DNA of 64,000 nt from Mesorhizobium sp. (GCA_004020315.1 SAQG01000001.1:496001-560000); one strand, 5' to 3'; counted from the first letter of the stretch, positions 9,476 to 18,388 are shown. Numbers and translations are program-made. The notes: a model not told the origin generated them from the letters alone.

Positions 9476-10231
9476 CTAATGGGCGGTGTAAGCTCCGTCC
9501 ACCAGATGGTAACTCCCAGTGATAAAGCTGGCCTGATCGGACAACAGGAAGCACACAAGAGCCGCTACCTCTTCCGGTTTTCCGCGCCTGCCCATCGGCT
9601 GAAGGCTTGCCATGCGCCGGGTGGCTAATACCTCCATTTGCTCCGACAAAAGAGGCGTCTCGATCCAGCCGGGGCCGACGACATTGATCCGGATGCCCAT
9701 CCTCGCATATTCAATGGCCGCAGCCTTGGTTAGTCCTACGACCCCGTGTTTCGCTGCCGTGTATGCGGACGCAGTCGGCAAGCCGACGGAACCGAGAATC
9801 GAGGACATGTTCACGATGGCGCCTCCGCCTCGATCCAGCATGGCGGCGATTTCGTACTTCATGCTGTAGAAAACGCCATTTAGATTGACGTTTATCAGCT
9901 TGTGCCAGTTGTCGAGCGGATAGTCTGCCGTTGCTTTTCGAACGCCGTCGATACCTGCATTGTTTACCGCCATATCCAGTCCGCCGCATTTCTGGACAGT
10001 GAACTCGATCAGCCTTTCGACGGCTGCCGCATCCGTGACATCGACCGCAACGTCGTAGGCCCTGCCTCCTTGCGCGTTTATTTCGGCGGCCATGCAGCGC
10101 GCGGCCTCGGCATCAAGGTCGGCGACAACAACCTCGGCTCCTTCCTGCGCGAGTTGCCGTGACACAGCCGCTCCTATTCCCGAGCCTCCGCCGGTCACAA
10201 TCGCGACTTTACCATGGAAGTCAGGCTTCAT
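9476..10231 (-). CDS. SDR-family oxidoreductase
   Basis: This 251-residue classical short-chain dehydrogenase has the Rossmann motif TGGGSGIG (about residue 13), the NNAG motif (about 90), the catalytic Ser and the YTAAK motif (Tyr/Lys around 157-161), and a C-terminal ITGSYHLVDGAYTAH segment typical of 3-oxoacyl-ACP-reductase-like SDRs. The N-terminal TGxxxGIG pattern and the Asp ending the second strand (VVADLD) favour NAD(H). The substrate cannot be read from sequence. It is a single gene flanked by a decayed fragment and a divergent L,D-transpeptidase. Confidence 0.93.
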   Translation of the reverse strand: MKPDFHGKVAIVTGGGSGIGAAVSRQLAQEGAEVVVADLDAEAARCMAAEINAQGGRAYDVAVDVTDAAAVERLIEFTVQKCGGLDMAVNNAGIDGVRKATADYPLDNWHKLINVNLNGVFYSMKYEIAAMLDRGGGAIVNMSSILGSVGLPTASAYTAAKHGVVGLTKAAAIEYARMGIRINVVGPGWIETPLLSEQMEVLATRRMASLQPMGRRGKPEEVAALVCFLLSDQASFITGSYHLVDGAYTAH

Positions 10232-10421
10232 TGTCTCTGTCCTATGCCCATTGTGACATACCCGAACAGAGGCAGACGGTTATCGCAAGAAGTTTCGCTC
10301 CGATTCGCTTGTCAATCCTGTGAATTCATTTTGCTACCACACAGCGAGACTTGGCCCGCAGGCCTTGCAATGGTAGAGACGAAGGCGGGCGGTAGATTGA
10401 CCAGTTTCCTAGCAGGTAGAA

Positions 10422-11018
10422 ATGGAAGAACACCACATTGCGCGCCGGGGGCTCGTGCTGGGTAGTCTGGCTCTGATCGTTTCCGGATGTACGTCGACGT
10501 TACGACAGGTGGCGGAGCCGATTTCATCCGCGTTCGGACCAAGAAGTGGCCTCAGTCCTCGATTCCGACGGCAGCGTGTGCGGTACGACGGAAACGAGCC
10601 GCCTGGAACGATCGTCGTCGATACTTCGCAACGTTTTCTCTATGCCGTCGAGACCGACGGGTGGGCGACGCGCTACGGCGTCGGCGTCGGCGAGCAGGGA
10701 CTTTCCTTCAAGGGTACAGCGACCGTCGCCCGCAAGGCGGACTGGCCGTCGTGGACACCCACCGCCAACATGATGAGGCGCAAGCCGCGCCTGGTGAAGT
10801 ACGCAGGCGGGGTCCCTGGCGGACCAAATAACCCGCTTGGTGCGCGTGCCCTTTATCTCTATCGCAACGGGCGCGACACCCACTTCCGGATACATGGTAC
10901 AAACGAGCCATGGACGATAGGCACAGCGGTATCGAACGGGTGCATCCGTTTGACAAATGACGACATCATTGACCTCTACGACCGTACTCCTTTGGGCGCG
11001 ACGGTGGTGGTTGTTTGA
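10422..11018 (+). CDS. L,D-transpeptidase (YkuD domain) lipoprotein
   Basis: This 198-residue protein has a lipoprotein signal with the lipobox IVSGC at Cys23, preceded by a twin Arg. Its C-terminal YkuD domain has the catalytic pair His158 (HGTNEP) and Cys174 (SNGCIRL). Such enzymes form 3-3 peptidoglycan cross-links or attach proteins to peptidoglycan, and in Hyphomicrobiales L,D-transpeptidation is prominent in envelope growth. It has no peptidoglycan-binding domain and is small for the family. The 190-base upstream gap shows no clear promoter. Confidence 0.92.
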   Translation: MEEHHIARRGLVLGSLALIVSGCTSTLRQVAEPISSAFGPRSGLSPRFRRQRVRYDGNEPPGTIVVDTSQRFLYAVETDGWATRYGVGVGEQGLSFKGTATVARKADWPSWTPTANMMRRKPRLVKYAGGVPGGPNNPLGARALYLYRNGRDTHFRIHGTNEPWTIGTAVSNGCIRLTNDDIIDLYDRTPLGATVVVV

Positions 11019-11219
11019 TGGTGGGCAGGCCTGATCTCCCCGTTGGATGGTGAGCCCTGACGGCACGTCACCGCAAAGATTTCGCCTACAACCGGATGCC
11101 AACTGTGTCATTTCTGCACTAGGCGTTGGTGTAGATCGCAGCTAACTTGGTCGGGCTGCATATCTTTTTATTTGTGGCGATTCTATAGGCTGTTCCGCCC
11201 CTGGGGAAAGGATTGCTTG

Positions 11220-11357
11220 ATGAGCAGGATGTTGATTGTAATGGTTGCTACCCTCGCCGTTACCAGCCTGAGCGGCTGCGCGAACGGGATCGGTAAAGGG
11301 AAGGGGAAGGCTCCTCCGCCGGAACCCGCTGCCGTAGAAGAGCCCGTGATTAAATAA
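11220..11357 (+). CDS. Small lipoprotein of 45 residues
   Basis: The short ORF encodes a signal peptide with lipobox LSGC (Cys20) followed by about 25 residues rich in Gly, Lys, Pro and Glu (NGIGKGKGKAPPPEP). The ATG at 11220 is chosen because the signal peptide starts there and GAAAGG lies a few bases upstream; the frame could extend upstream to 11172. Tiny lipoproteins of this style are common in Hyphomicrobiales and have no assigned role. A strong hairpin follows the stop codon, which supports a monocistronic transcript. Confidence 0.65.
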   Translation: MSRMLIVMVATLAVTSLSGCANGIGKGKGKAPPPEPAAVEEPVIK

Positions 11358-11377
11358 GCACCGGCTTTCGGAGATTT

Positions 11378-11403
11378 GGGGAAGGGCCGCCAGGCCCTTC
11401 CCC
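11378..11403 (+). terminator. Hairpin after the small lipoprotein gene
   Basis: GGGGAAGGGCC and GGCCCTTCCCC form a perfect 11-bp stem with a four-base loop (GCCA), 20 bases after the stop codon. There is no clear T-run after it, so it may act as a pause or mRNA-stabilising hairpin and not as a classic intrinsic terminator. Confidence 0.55.
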
Positions 11404-11499
11404 ATCGATATGCAGGGGCCAAGGCCGGATTCGCAGCCTACCTGCGGTTAGTGGGCATTGGCTCGCTCTAGGTCTGCGGTCCTCGGAGTTCTGGATAAG

Positions 11500-12084
11500 A
11501 TGACGCTTGTAAGTGGCCGTTCAACAATTGTGGCCCTGCTCGCGCTTGTCGCGGCGTCATGTCAGTCGCAGGACAACAAGCCCCAGCCGACTTTTGTGTC
11601 CAATGATCGGGCACTGAGAACCGCGGCGATGCCGGCGCGCGCGGCCCAACGGCATTTCATCGAGTTCCGCTCCCGGTACGCCCTTACCTACGGCCATTCC
11701 TACGTGATTTTTGGACGATTGAACCAGGCGGGACGGATGGTCAACCCCGAAGTCGCGGGGCTCGCTCCGAAGTCCGATGATCCGAATGTCTATGTTCTCG
11801 GCCATTTGGCGCCCGTTCCAGCCTCGACCGGGTGGACGGATGGCGACCTGGAAGATGCCTACCGGTCGGCAAGCTGGCGTGTTTTACTTACCGAAGCCGA
11901 ATATAGGAAAGTCGTCGCGAGCATACGAAAGCTGCAGGCCAGCTCTCCGCTTTGGCACGCCTCGCTCTACAACTGCAACGCATTCGTAGCGGACATCGCT
12001 AGATCCATGGGGTATAAGACCCCCGGTACCTGGCTCCGGCCGCAACAATTCATAACCAAGCTTCGGGAGATGAACGGCGGCTGA
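11500..12084 (+). CDS. Putative lipoprotein with a possible permuted NlpC/P60 (LRAT-like) fold
   Basis: This 194-residue protein has a lipoprotein signal ending at Cys21 (ALVAASC). After a linker it contains YALTYGHSYVIFGRL with His66 and, about 90 residues later, LYNCNAFVADIARSMG with Cys159. A His-containing strand first and an Asn-Cys helix later is the order seen in circularly permuted NlpC/P60 (LRAT-like) proteins, so a thiol hydrolase or acyltransferase is conceivable. This is inference from motif order, and close homologues are probably annotated as hypothetical. The start at 11500 is preferred over 11458 because the signal peptide begins there. Confidence 0.6.
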   Translation: MTLVSGRSTIVALLALVAASCQSQDNKPQPTFVSNDRALRTAAMPARAAQRHFIEFRSRYALTYGHSYVIFGRLNQAGRMVNPEVAGLAPKSDDPNVYVLGHLAPVPASTGWTDGDLEDAYRSASWRVLLTEAEYRKVVASIRKLQASSPLWHASLYNCNAFVADIARSMGYKTPGTWLRPQQFITKLREMNGG

Positions 12085-12223
12085 AATGCGATTGGCAAAC
12101 CCGCTTTCGCCTCATTCGCCCGGTCAAGTCGAAGGAGCGCGCTCTGAATGTCTATCGGTCGACAATTCGGACGCTGACATCGTTGCGTGGTCCCAGATCG
12201 AGAAAAGGCTCCGGTGACCTGAA

Positions 12224-12817
12224 GTGACCATTTCTGTAGTTTCACTTGGCGAGATCATATGGGTGATCGGCCTCGTTGCCTGGTATGTGATCCGGTATCC
12301 TTTCGAGCGCCGGGCAAGGCGCGTGCGAATTGTGGCCGGCGGCCGCTCAAGTTCCGACACCGTCGGGCTTGCATCGGCTCTGCTTGGCCTCGCGATCCTG
12401 CCTGGCTTTTACGTCGCCACCGGCATCCCTGGAGCTGCTGACCGTCCAGCCAGCGCGTGGTCGGTGGCGCTCGGAACCATCATCTTCTGCTCCGCGCTGT
12501 GGATTTTTCGCATATCCCACAAGGAACTTGGCCGTAACTGGTCGATTACGCTCGAGATTCGCGAACGGCATGAACTGGTCAGCGCCGGGCCATACGCCTG
12601 GGTCCGTCACCCGATGTACACCTCGTTCATGCTTATGGGGCTCGGCCAGCTCTTCTTGCTGCCGAACTGGGTTGCGGGCATATCGGGTTTGATTGGTTTC
12701 GCAGTCCTTTTCCTGCTGAGAGTGGATAAGGAAGAGCGTATGATGCTGGAGAATCTAGGCTCGCAATACCGTGCCTATATGGAAAGGACCAAGCGAATAT
12801 TCCCTTATCTTTACTAG
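12224..12817 (+). CDS. Isoprenylcysteine carboxyl methyltransferase (ICMT) family membrane protein
   Basis: This 197-residue protein has about five hydrophobic segments and the C-terminal ICMT/PEMT signature: LVSAGPYAWVRHPMYTS followed by RVDKEERMMLENLGSQYRAYM and a final RIFPYL. These residues bind S-adenosylmethionine at the membrane face in the family. Bacterial members methylate small or lipid substrates that are mostly unknown. The start is GTG at 12224. It is the first gene of a compact cassette, with ten bases to the next gene. Confidence 0.85.
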   Translation: MTISVVSLGEIIWVIGLVAWYVIRYPFERRARRVRIVAGGRSSSDTVGLASALLGLAILPGFYVATGIPGAADRPASAWSVALGTIIFCSALWIFRISHKELGRNWSITLEIRERHELVSAGPYAWVRHPMYTSFMLMGLGQLFLLPNWVAGISGLIGFAVLFLLRVDKEERMMLENLGSQYRAYMERTKRIFPYLY

Positions 12818-12827
12818 AGGTCGTTTG

Positions 12828-13607
12828 ATGCGAGGCCGAGCCCTCAAGCTTTCGGCGCCCCGGCGCCTTGTTGGCGATCTGATGAGGTTTTCGATCGGCG
12901 TGCCACGGGTCGCGGTGCAGCGTCAGATGAACCTCGGCCCACTCGTAAGGGCTAGAATGGCGCAGCAGACCAGGCCCTCGTGGACCGCGATCTTCCTGAA
13001 AGGATATGCGCTTCTCGCCCTGGAGATGCCGGAGCTGCGGCGCGCCTATGTCAAGTTGCCCTGGCCGCAGCTTTACGAGTATCCGGCAAGCGTAGCCTCG
13101 ATTGCCCACGAGCGCGAATATGATGGCGAGCCCGCCGTTCTGCTGAGCCGCATCAAGTGCCCGGAACGCTACTCTATCACGGAACTTGAGGGATTCATCC
13201 ACGCGGCTCGATCACGGCCGATCCTGGAGGTCCCGGAGTTCCGGCGTGCCTTGCGGATGGTAGGTGCGCCCGCGCCAGTCAGGTGGCTGCTTATGTGGCT
13301 AGGGTTGAACATCGCCCGGCAAAGGGCAAATTACTTCGGTACGTTCCAACTGTCCGTCTATTCTGGTCTCGGTGCGGAATCACTCAACCCGCTGACACCA
13401 TTGACCACGCTTCTAAACTACGGTCCGATCGGCAAAGACGGATCGGTGAATGTCCGCATCCACTACGATCACCGGGTAATGGATGGAGCGAACGTCGCAC
13501 GAGCACTGGAGAGATTCGAAAAGATTCTGAACGGCACTGTCGCCAATGAAGTGGTGCTGCTCGGTCAAAGTGTTGCCGCTCCCGCAAGACAGAGGAACGC
13601 GACGTGA
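12828..13607 (+). CDS. Stand-alone 2-oxoacid dehydrogenase acyltransferase (E2) catalytic-domain-like protein
   Basis: This 259-residue protein ends with VRIHYDHRVMDGANVARAL (about 209-227). It contains the HxxxDG active-site motif (His215, Asp219) of the CoA-dependent acyltransferase superfamily, including E2p/E2o and chloramphenicol acetyltransferase. No lipoyl or peripheral-subunit-binding domain is present and there is no E1 or E3 gene nearby, so it is not an ordinary E2 subunit. The ATG at 12828 has AGAGG eight bases upstream. It lies between an ICMT-type methyltransferase and an SDR whose GTG start overlaps its stop, so a joint modification pathway is likely. The acyl acceptor is unknown. 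Confidence 0.75.
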   Translation: MRGRALKLSAPRRLVGDLMRFSIGVPRVAVQRQMNLGPLVRARMAQQTRPSWTAIFLKGYALLALEMPELRRAYVKLPWPQLYEYPASVASIAHEREYDGEPAVLLSRIKCPERYSITELEGFIHAARSRPILEVPEFRRALRMVGAPAPVRWLLMWLGLNIARQRANYFGTFQLSVYSGLGAESLNPLTPLTTLLNYGPIGKDGSVNVRIHYDHRVMDGANVARALERFEKILNGTVANEVVLLGQSVAAPARQRNAT

Positions 13608-14494
13608 TTTCGCACAGGGGAATTCGGCCAGCCGTCGTCGTGATTGGCGGCTCGGGTGGAATTGGCCGGGCAATTGCGGGCGTCGCTGCACGGGAGCGCG
13701 GCGCGGTTGTGCTGGTTGCCCGCTCGCCCGAAGGTTTGGCCGCCGCGGCGTCTGAGGTTCGGGAGGCGGGTGGCGAGGCATTCACGCTCGAGTTGGATCT
13801 CGTGGCAGGCGATGCGCCAACGCGCCTAGAGGGCTTTCTGTCCGCACACGGCCTGGTCTGTGATGTCCTGGTCAACAGCGCCGGCTATGGCCTGCGGGGC
13901 GCGGCGACGGCGCTGCCTATTGATGGTCAACTCGGCATCATCGATCTCAACATACATTCCCTCACGGAACTGACCCTCCATTTTCTGCCCGGAATGGTGG
14001 CGCGCCGACGGGGCGGGGTGCTCAATCTCAGTTCCGTGGCCGGGTTCGTTCCCGGACCTTATATGGCTCTGTACTTCGCTAGCAAAGGTTTCGTGCGCTT
14101 CTTCTCAGAGGCGCTTCACCAGGAGTTGCGCCGAACCGGTGTGACGGTCACATGCGTGGCACCAGGCCCGGTGTCGACGGAGTTTCTCGCAAGGTCAGGC
14201 GCCAATCAGACGGTGCTCTTCAACATCTTGCCCAAGGTGGATCCGGCGTATGTGGCCGAACGTGCGTGGCGAGGATTCAAGTCCGGTCGTCGCCTCGTGG
14301 TACCGGGAATCTCGGCCAAGTTGGCTGCCCTTGCCGCGGCGCTCCTGCCTTCCGCAGCGATGCTGCCCCTGATCGGCCGGCTGCAACGCGGCGGCAATGA
14401 TCAATGTCCTTGCGGTTCAGGTATGAAGTTCAAGAAATGCTGCGGTACCCGCCAGATCCAGCTACGCCGGGGCCCTCGGGGAATTATCCCCTGA
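13604..14494 (+). CDS. SDR-family oxidoreductase with a C-terminal SEC-C zinc-binding motif
   Basis: This 296-residue protein has an N-terminal SDR fold: VIGGSGGIG (about 13-21), NSAG near residue 90, the catalytic Ser in NLSSVAG and YFASK. The DltE-like segment CVAPGPVSTEF follows. After a hydrophobic stretch (residues about 225-255) it ends with a SEC-C motif, CPCGSGMKFKKCC (Cys268, Cys270, Cys279, Cys280). SEC-C motifs bind zinc and are known from SecA, where they contact SecB and ribosomes. Attachment to an SDR is unusual but has been seen in environmental proteins. The GTG start overlaps the upstream stop codon (GTGA), indicating translational coupling. Confidence 0.88.
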   Translation: MISHRGIRPAVVVIGGSGGIGRAIAGVAARERGAVVLVARSPEGLAAAASEVREAGGEAFTLELDLVAGDAPTRLEGFLSAHGLVCDVLVNSAGYGLRGAATALPIDGQLGIIDLNIHSLTELTLHFLPGMVARRRGGVLNLSSVAGFVPGPYMALYFASKGFVRFFSEALHQELRRTGVTVTCVAPGPVSTEFLARSGANQTVLFNILPKVDPAYVAERAWRGFKSGRRLVVPGISAKLAALAAALLPSAAMLPLIGRLQRGGNDQCPCGSGMKFKKCCGTRQIQLRRGPRGIIP

Positions 14495-14758
14495 CCGGAC
14501 CAGCACGCCACCGCTCGCCATTTCAGGAGTCGCTGATGGTCTTGGTTGCGCTCGCCGATGACGGGCCGTTAAGCATGTTCGTGGCATGGAGGAGGATCCT
14601 CCATCTCTGAACCGCGCTCTGCGGAGTGCTTGTTGAGACCGTTGGAGCCGTTTCCAACAAAGCCATTGAAATGATTGGCGCTGTCCGTTAACGCCCCATC
14701 AAGGTTAATGCATCATTGTGCCTCTCCAGTGGGGTCCGTTGCGTTTCTGGAGAGTTCC

Positions 14759-15943
14759 GTGCATCGACGTGTTTTGAAGCGGCTTGTCGCTGTCGCCGGT
14801 GAGAAAAAACGTTCCTTTCTGTCTCCTTTGGTCATTGGACTTGGCATCTGGGTCGGCTTTCCTAATGTCATTGCGTACCAGGACATGACGAGCCTGGTTT
14901 CCGGCCTTAAAGCGCCGAACGCCCGCTGGAACGCCTATGTCGAGAAGTCCGTCGCCGGCTCGGTTCATGCCGCCGAGATGCCTTTCCTCGATTCCGACAC
15001 CACCGGTTCGATCTCGGGTTCCGGCGTCAGGTTGCCCGGCATCGGCGCCGTGTCGTTTCGCGGCAAGGGCAGCGTGGCCACCACGACGCCCGACGAGGAC
15101 CGCATCACGCGCGCCGACAAGAAGGGCCGCATCATCATCATCTCTCCGGTCGCGCCGCCGAAGAACTTCAATGCCGGCTCGGTTTTTAAGCGCACCTCCT
15201 CGCTGCTGCGCCCGAGCATGGACAGCGGGCTGAAGATGGCTTTCGCCAAGCCCGAGATCAAAGGCAAGGAGATCCAGATTGCCGCCGCGTTTCATAGGCG
15301 CGTCGACAAGAAGCCGGATCCTGGCGTGCCGGCCATGCTGGCCGCCCTGGTCAACAACGATCGCCCCGACGTCCTGGCGACCGCCTACGCAGCGGCCGCG
15401 CCTGACTATGCCCAGGCGTCGCCCTTCGAGGCCTTGCTTCAGGACGAGAAGCCGAACGATGGCCGTTTCATTCCGCCGGTGGCCAAGGGCGATCATTCGT
15501 GGATGCAGACTCCGCTGCCGGCGAGCGTCTTCTCCAAGGCGGAACAGACTTGCCTCGCCAACGGCATCTATTTCGAGGCGCGCGGTGAATCCGTGCGCGG
15601 CCAGGCCGCCGTCGCCCAGGTCATCCTCAATCGCGTTCGCAATCCGGCCTATCCGAACTCGATCTGCGGCGTCGTCTACCAGAACGACAAATGGTTCAAC
15701 CGTTGCCAGTTTTCCTTCGCTTGCGACGGCAGGAAGAAGCGCATCCAGAGCCCCGCCCACTACAAGACTGCGCAGGATATCGCCATGGCGGTTACTGCCG
15801 GCAAGATATTCATCCCGGAAGTCGGATCGTCGACCCATTACTACGCCAACTACGTCAACCCGGGTTGGGCGCGGACGATGAAAAAAATGACCAAGATTGG
15901 CCTGCACATCTTCTACCGCACCTATGGCGGCGGCTGGAGCTGA
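14759..15943 (+). CDS. SleB/CwlJ-type cell wall hydrolase
   Basis: This 394-residue protein has an N-terminal signal anchor (FLSPLVIGLGIWVGFPNVIAY), a long low-complexity periplasmic linker and a C-terminal hydrolase_2 (SleB) domain from about residue 265. The domain shows GIYFEARGESVRGQAAVAQV with the conserved Glu, then ILNRVRNPAYPNSICGVVYQ and CQFSFACDG. In non-sporulating alphaproteobacteria these proteins are putative peptidoglycan lytic enzymes. The start is GTG at 14759 with GGAGAG just upstream; ATG 14708 and TTG 14675 are possible alternatives. The 264-base gap before it holds no gene. Confidence 0.88.
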   Translation: MHRRVLKRLVAVAGEKKRSFLSPLVIGLGIWVGFPNVIAYQDMTSLVSGLKAPNARWNAYVEKSVAGSVHAAEMPFLDSDTTGSISGSGVRLPGIGAVSFRGKGSVATTTPDEDRITRADKKGRIIIISPVAPPKNFNAGSVFKRTSSLLRPSMDSGLKMAFAKPEIKGKEIQIAAAFHRRVDKKPDPGVPAMLAALVNNDRPDVLATAYAAAAPDYAQASPFEALLQDEKPNDGRFIPPVAKGDHSWMQTPLPASVFSKAEQTCLANGIYFEARGESVRGQAAVAQVILNRVRNPAYPNSICGVVYQNDKWFNRCQFSFACDGRKKRIQSPAHYKTAQDIAMAVTAGKIFIPEVGSSTHYYANYVNPGWARTMKKMTKIGLHIFYRTYGGGWS

Positions 15944-16100
15944 GCGCTCCGGCAAGGCCCCGGGCGCGGTCGATCGAAGACCCGTCGCCGGAGGGATTCG
16001 GTCGCGGCACGCCAGCGGCGGTAGCGGGCACGATGTCGCACCCTAGCAAGCCACTGATTTTCATGGAGAAAATACTTAAGGCCGAAGTCCCGCCCGTGGC

Positions 16101-16129
16101 TTGACGGGCGCGGACCCTCTAACTATGTT
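16101..16129 (+). promoter_or_regulatory. Sigma-70-type promoter of the F0 ATP synthase operon
   Basis: TTGACG (16101-16106), a 17-base spacer and TATGTT (16124-16129) match a housekeeping -35/-10 pair. It lies 57 bases upstream of the atpI start in a gap that otherwise has no ORF. A transcription start near 16136 is predicted. Confidence 0.6.
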
Positions 16130-16185
16130 GCCGGCGACTTAAGAGCGGACGGACGGTGACGATCTGACCGGGCAAGGGGGTTGCG

Positions 16186-16584
16186 ATGGCCGACAAGAAT
16201 GGGCCAGACGGAACCGGAGAAACCGGCCGCGGCAAACAGCGTCAAGCCGACATCCGCGACGATGATCTTGAGCGCCGCCGGCGCGACCTTGAAGCATCGC
16301 TTGCGACAAGGCGGCCGGACCGGCTCGAGGGGAAAGACGGCGCGAAAGCGGGCAGTGCGGCCGGATATGGCCAGGCGCTCAAGCTATCCAGCGAGTTCAT
16401 CGCCGGGATAGTGGTTGGTGCTGGTCTCGGCTGGATCATCGACCGTGTGGCGGGGACATCGCCATGGGGTCTGATCGTTTTTTTGCTGCTGGGTTTTGGC
16501 GCCGGCGTGCTCAACGTCCTGCGTTCCGCAGGGCTTATGGCGGAATTCGGACAGGGCAACAAAACCCGCGATCCGAAAGAATGA
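16186..16584 (+). CDS. atpI: ATP synthase accessory protein AtpI
   Basis: This 132-residue protein has a long charged N-terminal half (RDDDLERRRRDLEASLATRR) and two membrane helices (about 70-90, SSEFIAGIVVGAGLGWIIDR, and 95-115, GLIVFLLLGFGAGVLNVLR). This is the AtpI/AtpZ layout. AtpI helps assemble the c-ring and has been linked to Mg2+ handling. AGGGGG lies upstream of the ATG. It is the first gene of the F0 operon; in alphaproteobacteria the F1 genes lie in a separate locus, which is absent here. Confidence 0.93.
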   Translation: MADKNGPDGTGETGRGKQRQADIRDDDLERRRRDLEASLATRRPDRLEGKDGAKAGSAAGYGQALKLSSEFIAGIVVGAGLGWIIDRVAGTSPWGLIVFLLLGFGAGVLNVLRSAGLMAEFGQGNKTRDPKE

Positions 16585-16654
16585 ACTTGAGGCGCCGCTT
16601 GCCGGCGCAGTGACAGGACACTAAAGCCGCGTGCGGCTTTGATGGGGATTTAAA

Positions 16655-17413
16655 GTGGCTGCTGACAAGGTCGATCCGATCCACCAGTTCCATATCAACA
16701 AGCTGATTCCGATCGAGATCGGCGGCTACGACCTGTCGTTCACCAATTCGGCTCTCTTCATGGTCGCAACTGTGGTCGTCGCATCGGCGTTCCTCTATCT
16801 CAGCACCTCGAGCCGCAGCCTCGTTCCCACCCGTCTTCAGTCGGTCTCCGAAATGGCCTACGAATTCGTCGGCAACATGCTGAGGGACGCGGCCGGAACC
16901 CAAGGCATGAAGTTCTTCCCCTTGGTATTTTCGCTGTTCATGTTCGTGCTCGTTGCCAATCTGCTCGGTCTTTTCCCATATTTCTTCACCGTCACCAGCC
17001 ACATCATCGTCACCTTCGGCCTTGCCGCGCTGGTGATCGGAACCGTCGTCGTCTACGGTTTCATGAAGCATGGGCTTGGGTTCCTGAAACTGTTCGTGCC
17101 GCATGGCGTGCCGATTTACCTGCTGCCGCTGGTGGTGCTGATCGAGGTGATTTCCTTCGTTTCGCGCCCGGTCAGCCTCTCGGTTCGTCTGTTCGCCAAC
17201 ATGCTGGCCGGCCATATCACGCTGAAGGTGTTTTCGGGCTTCGTGGTGAGCTTGAGCGCGCTTGGCACGCTTGGCATTGCCGGATCGGTCCTGCCGCTGG
17301 CAATGGCGGTGGCGCTGACGGCGCTGGAACTGCTGGTCGCCTTCCTGCAGGCCTATGTCTTTGCAGTGCTGACCTGCATGTATCTGAACGACGCCCTGCA
17401 TCCCGGGCACTGA
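16655..17413 (+). CDS. atpB: F0F1 ATP synthase subunit a
   Basis: This 252-residue inner-membrane protein has five to six helices. The essential Arg is in [14 protein letters not shown] (about residue 178-190), which faces the c-ring half-channels and drives proton translocation. The C-terminal helix [20 protein letters not shown] is also typical. Translation starts at GTG (16655). It lies 70 bases after atpI and 79 bases before atpE. Confidence 0.98.
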   Translation: MAADKVDPIHQFHINKLIPIEIGGYDLSFTNSALFMVATVVVASAFLYLSTSSRSLVPTRLQSVSEMAYEFVGNMLRDAAGTQGMKFFPLVFSLFMFVLVANLLGLFPYFFTVTSHIIVTFGLAALVIGTVVVYGFMKHGLGFLKLFVPHGVPIYLLPLVVLIEVISFVSRPVSLSVRLFANMLAGHITLKVFSGFVVSLSALGTLGIAGSVLPLAMAVALTALELLVAFLQAYVFAVLTCMYLNDALHPGH

Positions 17414-17492
17414 CCCAGGCTGACCAAGAGTTTCCGGCGTTGCTGCCGGATGGTATCGCAACGGAATTTTTAGATTCAAAGGAGTTGAACAC

Positions 17493-17717
17493 ATGGAAGC
17501 AGAAGCAGCAAAGTTCATCGGCGCCGGCATCGCATGCCTCGGCATGGGTGGCGCCGGTATTGGCCTCGGCAACATCTTCGGCAGCTATCTGGCGGGCGCG
17601 CTGCGCAACCCGTCGGCTGCGGATGGCCAGTTTGGCCGCCTGATCTTCGGCTTCGCCGTGACCGAAGCGCTGGGCATCTTCTCCCTTCTCATCGCGCTTC
17701 TGGCCCTGTTCGGCTAA
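17493..17717 (+). CDS. atpE: F0F1 ATP synthase subunit c
   Basis: This 74-residue hairpin protein has two helices joined by the conserved polar loop ALRNPSA. The proton-binding carboxylate is the Glu in [10 protein letters not shown] (about residue 58), and the first helix has the Gly-rich [16 protein letters not shown] packing motif. Glu and no sodium-binding set indicates proton coupling. AAGGAG lies upstream of the ATG. The length is normal for alphaproteobacteria. Confidence 0.98.
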   Translation: MEAEAAKFIGAGIACLGMGGAGIGLGNIFGSYLAGALRNPSAADGQFGRLIFGFAVTEALGIFSLLIALLALFG

Positions 17718-17778
17718 CATTGGGAATTGGACGGGGCCGGCCGCAATCAGCGGCAGGCCTGATTATCGGGGATAGTCC

Positions 17779-18378
17779 ATGTTCGTGACATCTGCCTTTG
17801 CGCAAGAGTCCGCGCCCGCCGTCGAAGGCGGCCATACCGGCACGGAAGGCGATACGCATTCCGCTACCGGCGTGCCTGCCGAGGCGCACGGGGTGTTCCC
17901 GCCATTCGATCCGGCGACATTCCCGTCGCAGCTTCTGTGGCTGGCGATCACCTTCGGGCTGTTCTACCTGTTCCTGAAGAAGGTGGTGATGCCGCGTGTC
18001 GGCGGCATCATCGACGTCCGCAACGACCGCATCACGCAGGATCTCGACCATGCCGCCAGGCTGAAGGGCGAGGCCGATGCCGCCGTTGCCGCCTATGAGC
18101 AGGAACTGGCGGAGGCCAAGACCAAGGCCAATGCGATCGGCCAGCAGGCCAACGATGCCGCCAAGGCGGAAGCCGAGGCCGCCCGCAAGAAGGTCGAGGC
18201 AGCGCTTGACCAGAAGCTTGGCGAAGCCGAGGCTCGCATTTCATCCATCAAGGCCAATGCCATGAAGGAAGTCGGCACGATCGCCGAGGACACCGCTTCG
18301 GCCATTGTCGAGGCGCTTGTCGGCGGCAAGGCCAGCAAGGCCGAGATCGCCGCAGCCGTCAAATCCGTGGCCCGGTGA
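17779..18378 (+). CDS. atpF2: F0F1 ATP synthase subunit b'
   Basis: This 199-residue protein has a 60-residue N-terminal extension, a membrane helix (FPSQLLWLAITFGLFYLFLK) and a long charged coiled coil rich in Ala, Glu and Lys. It is the b' member of the b/b' heterodimeric peripheral stalk found in photosynthetic bacteria and alphaproteobacteria. It precedes subunit b by ten bases, the usual order. The N-terminal extension MFVTSAFAQESAP resembles a signal sequence, as is common in this family. Confidence 0.95.
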   Translation: MFVTSAFAQESAPAVEGGHTGTEGDTHSATGVPAEAHGVFPPFDPATFPSQLLWLAITFGLFYLFLKKVVMPRVGGIIDVRNDRITQDLDHAARLKGEADAAVAAYEQELAEAKTKANAIGQQANDAAKAEAEAARKKVEAALDQKLGEAEARISSIKANAMKEVGTIAEDTASAIVEALVGGKASKAEIAAAVKSVAR

Positions 18379-18388
18379 GGAGCGCATC

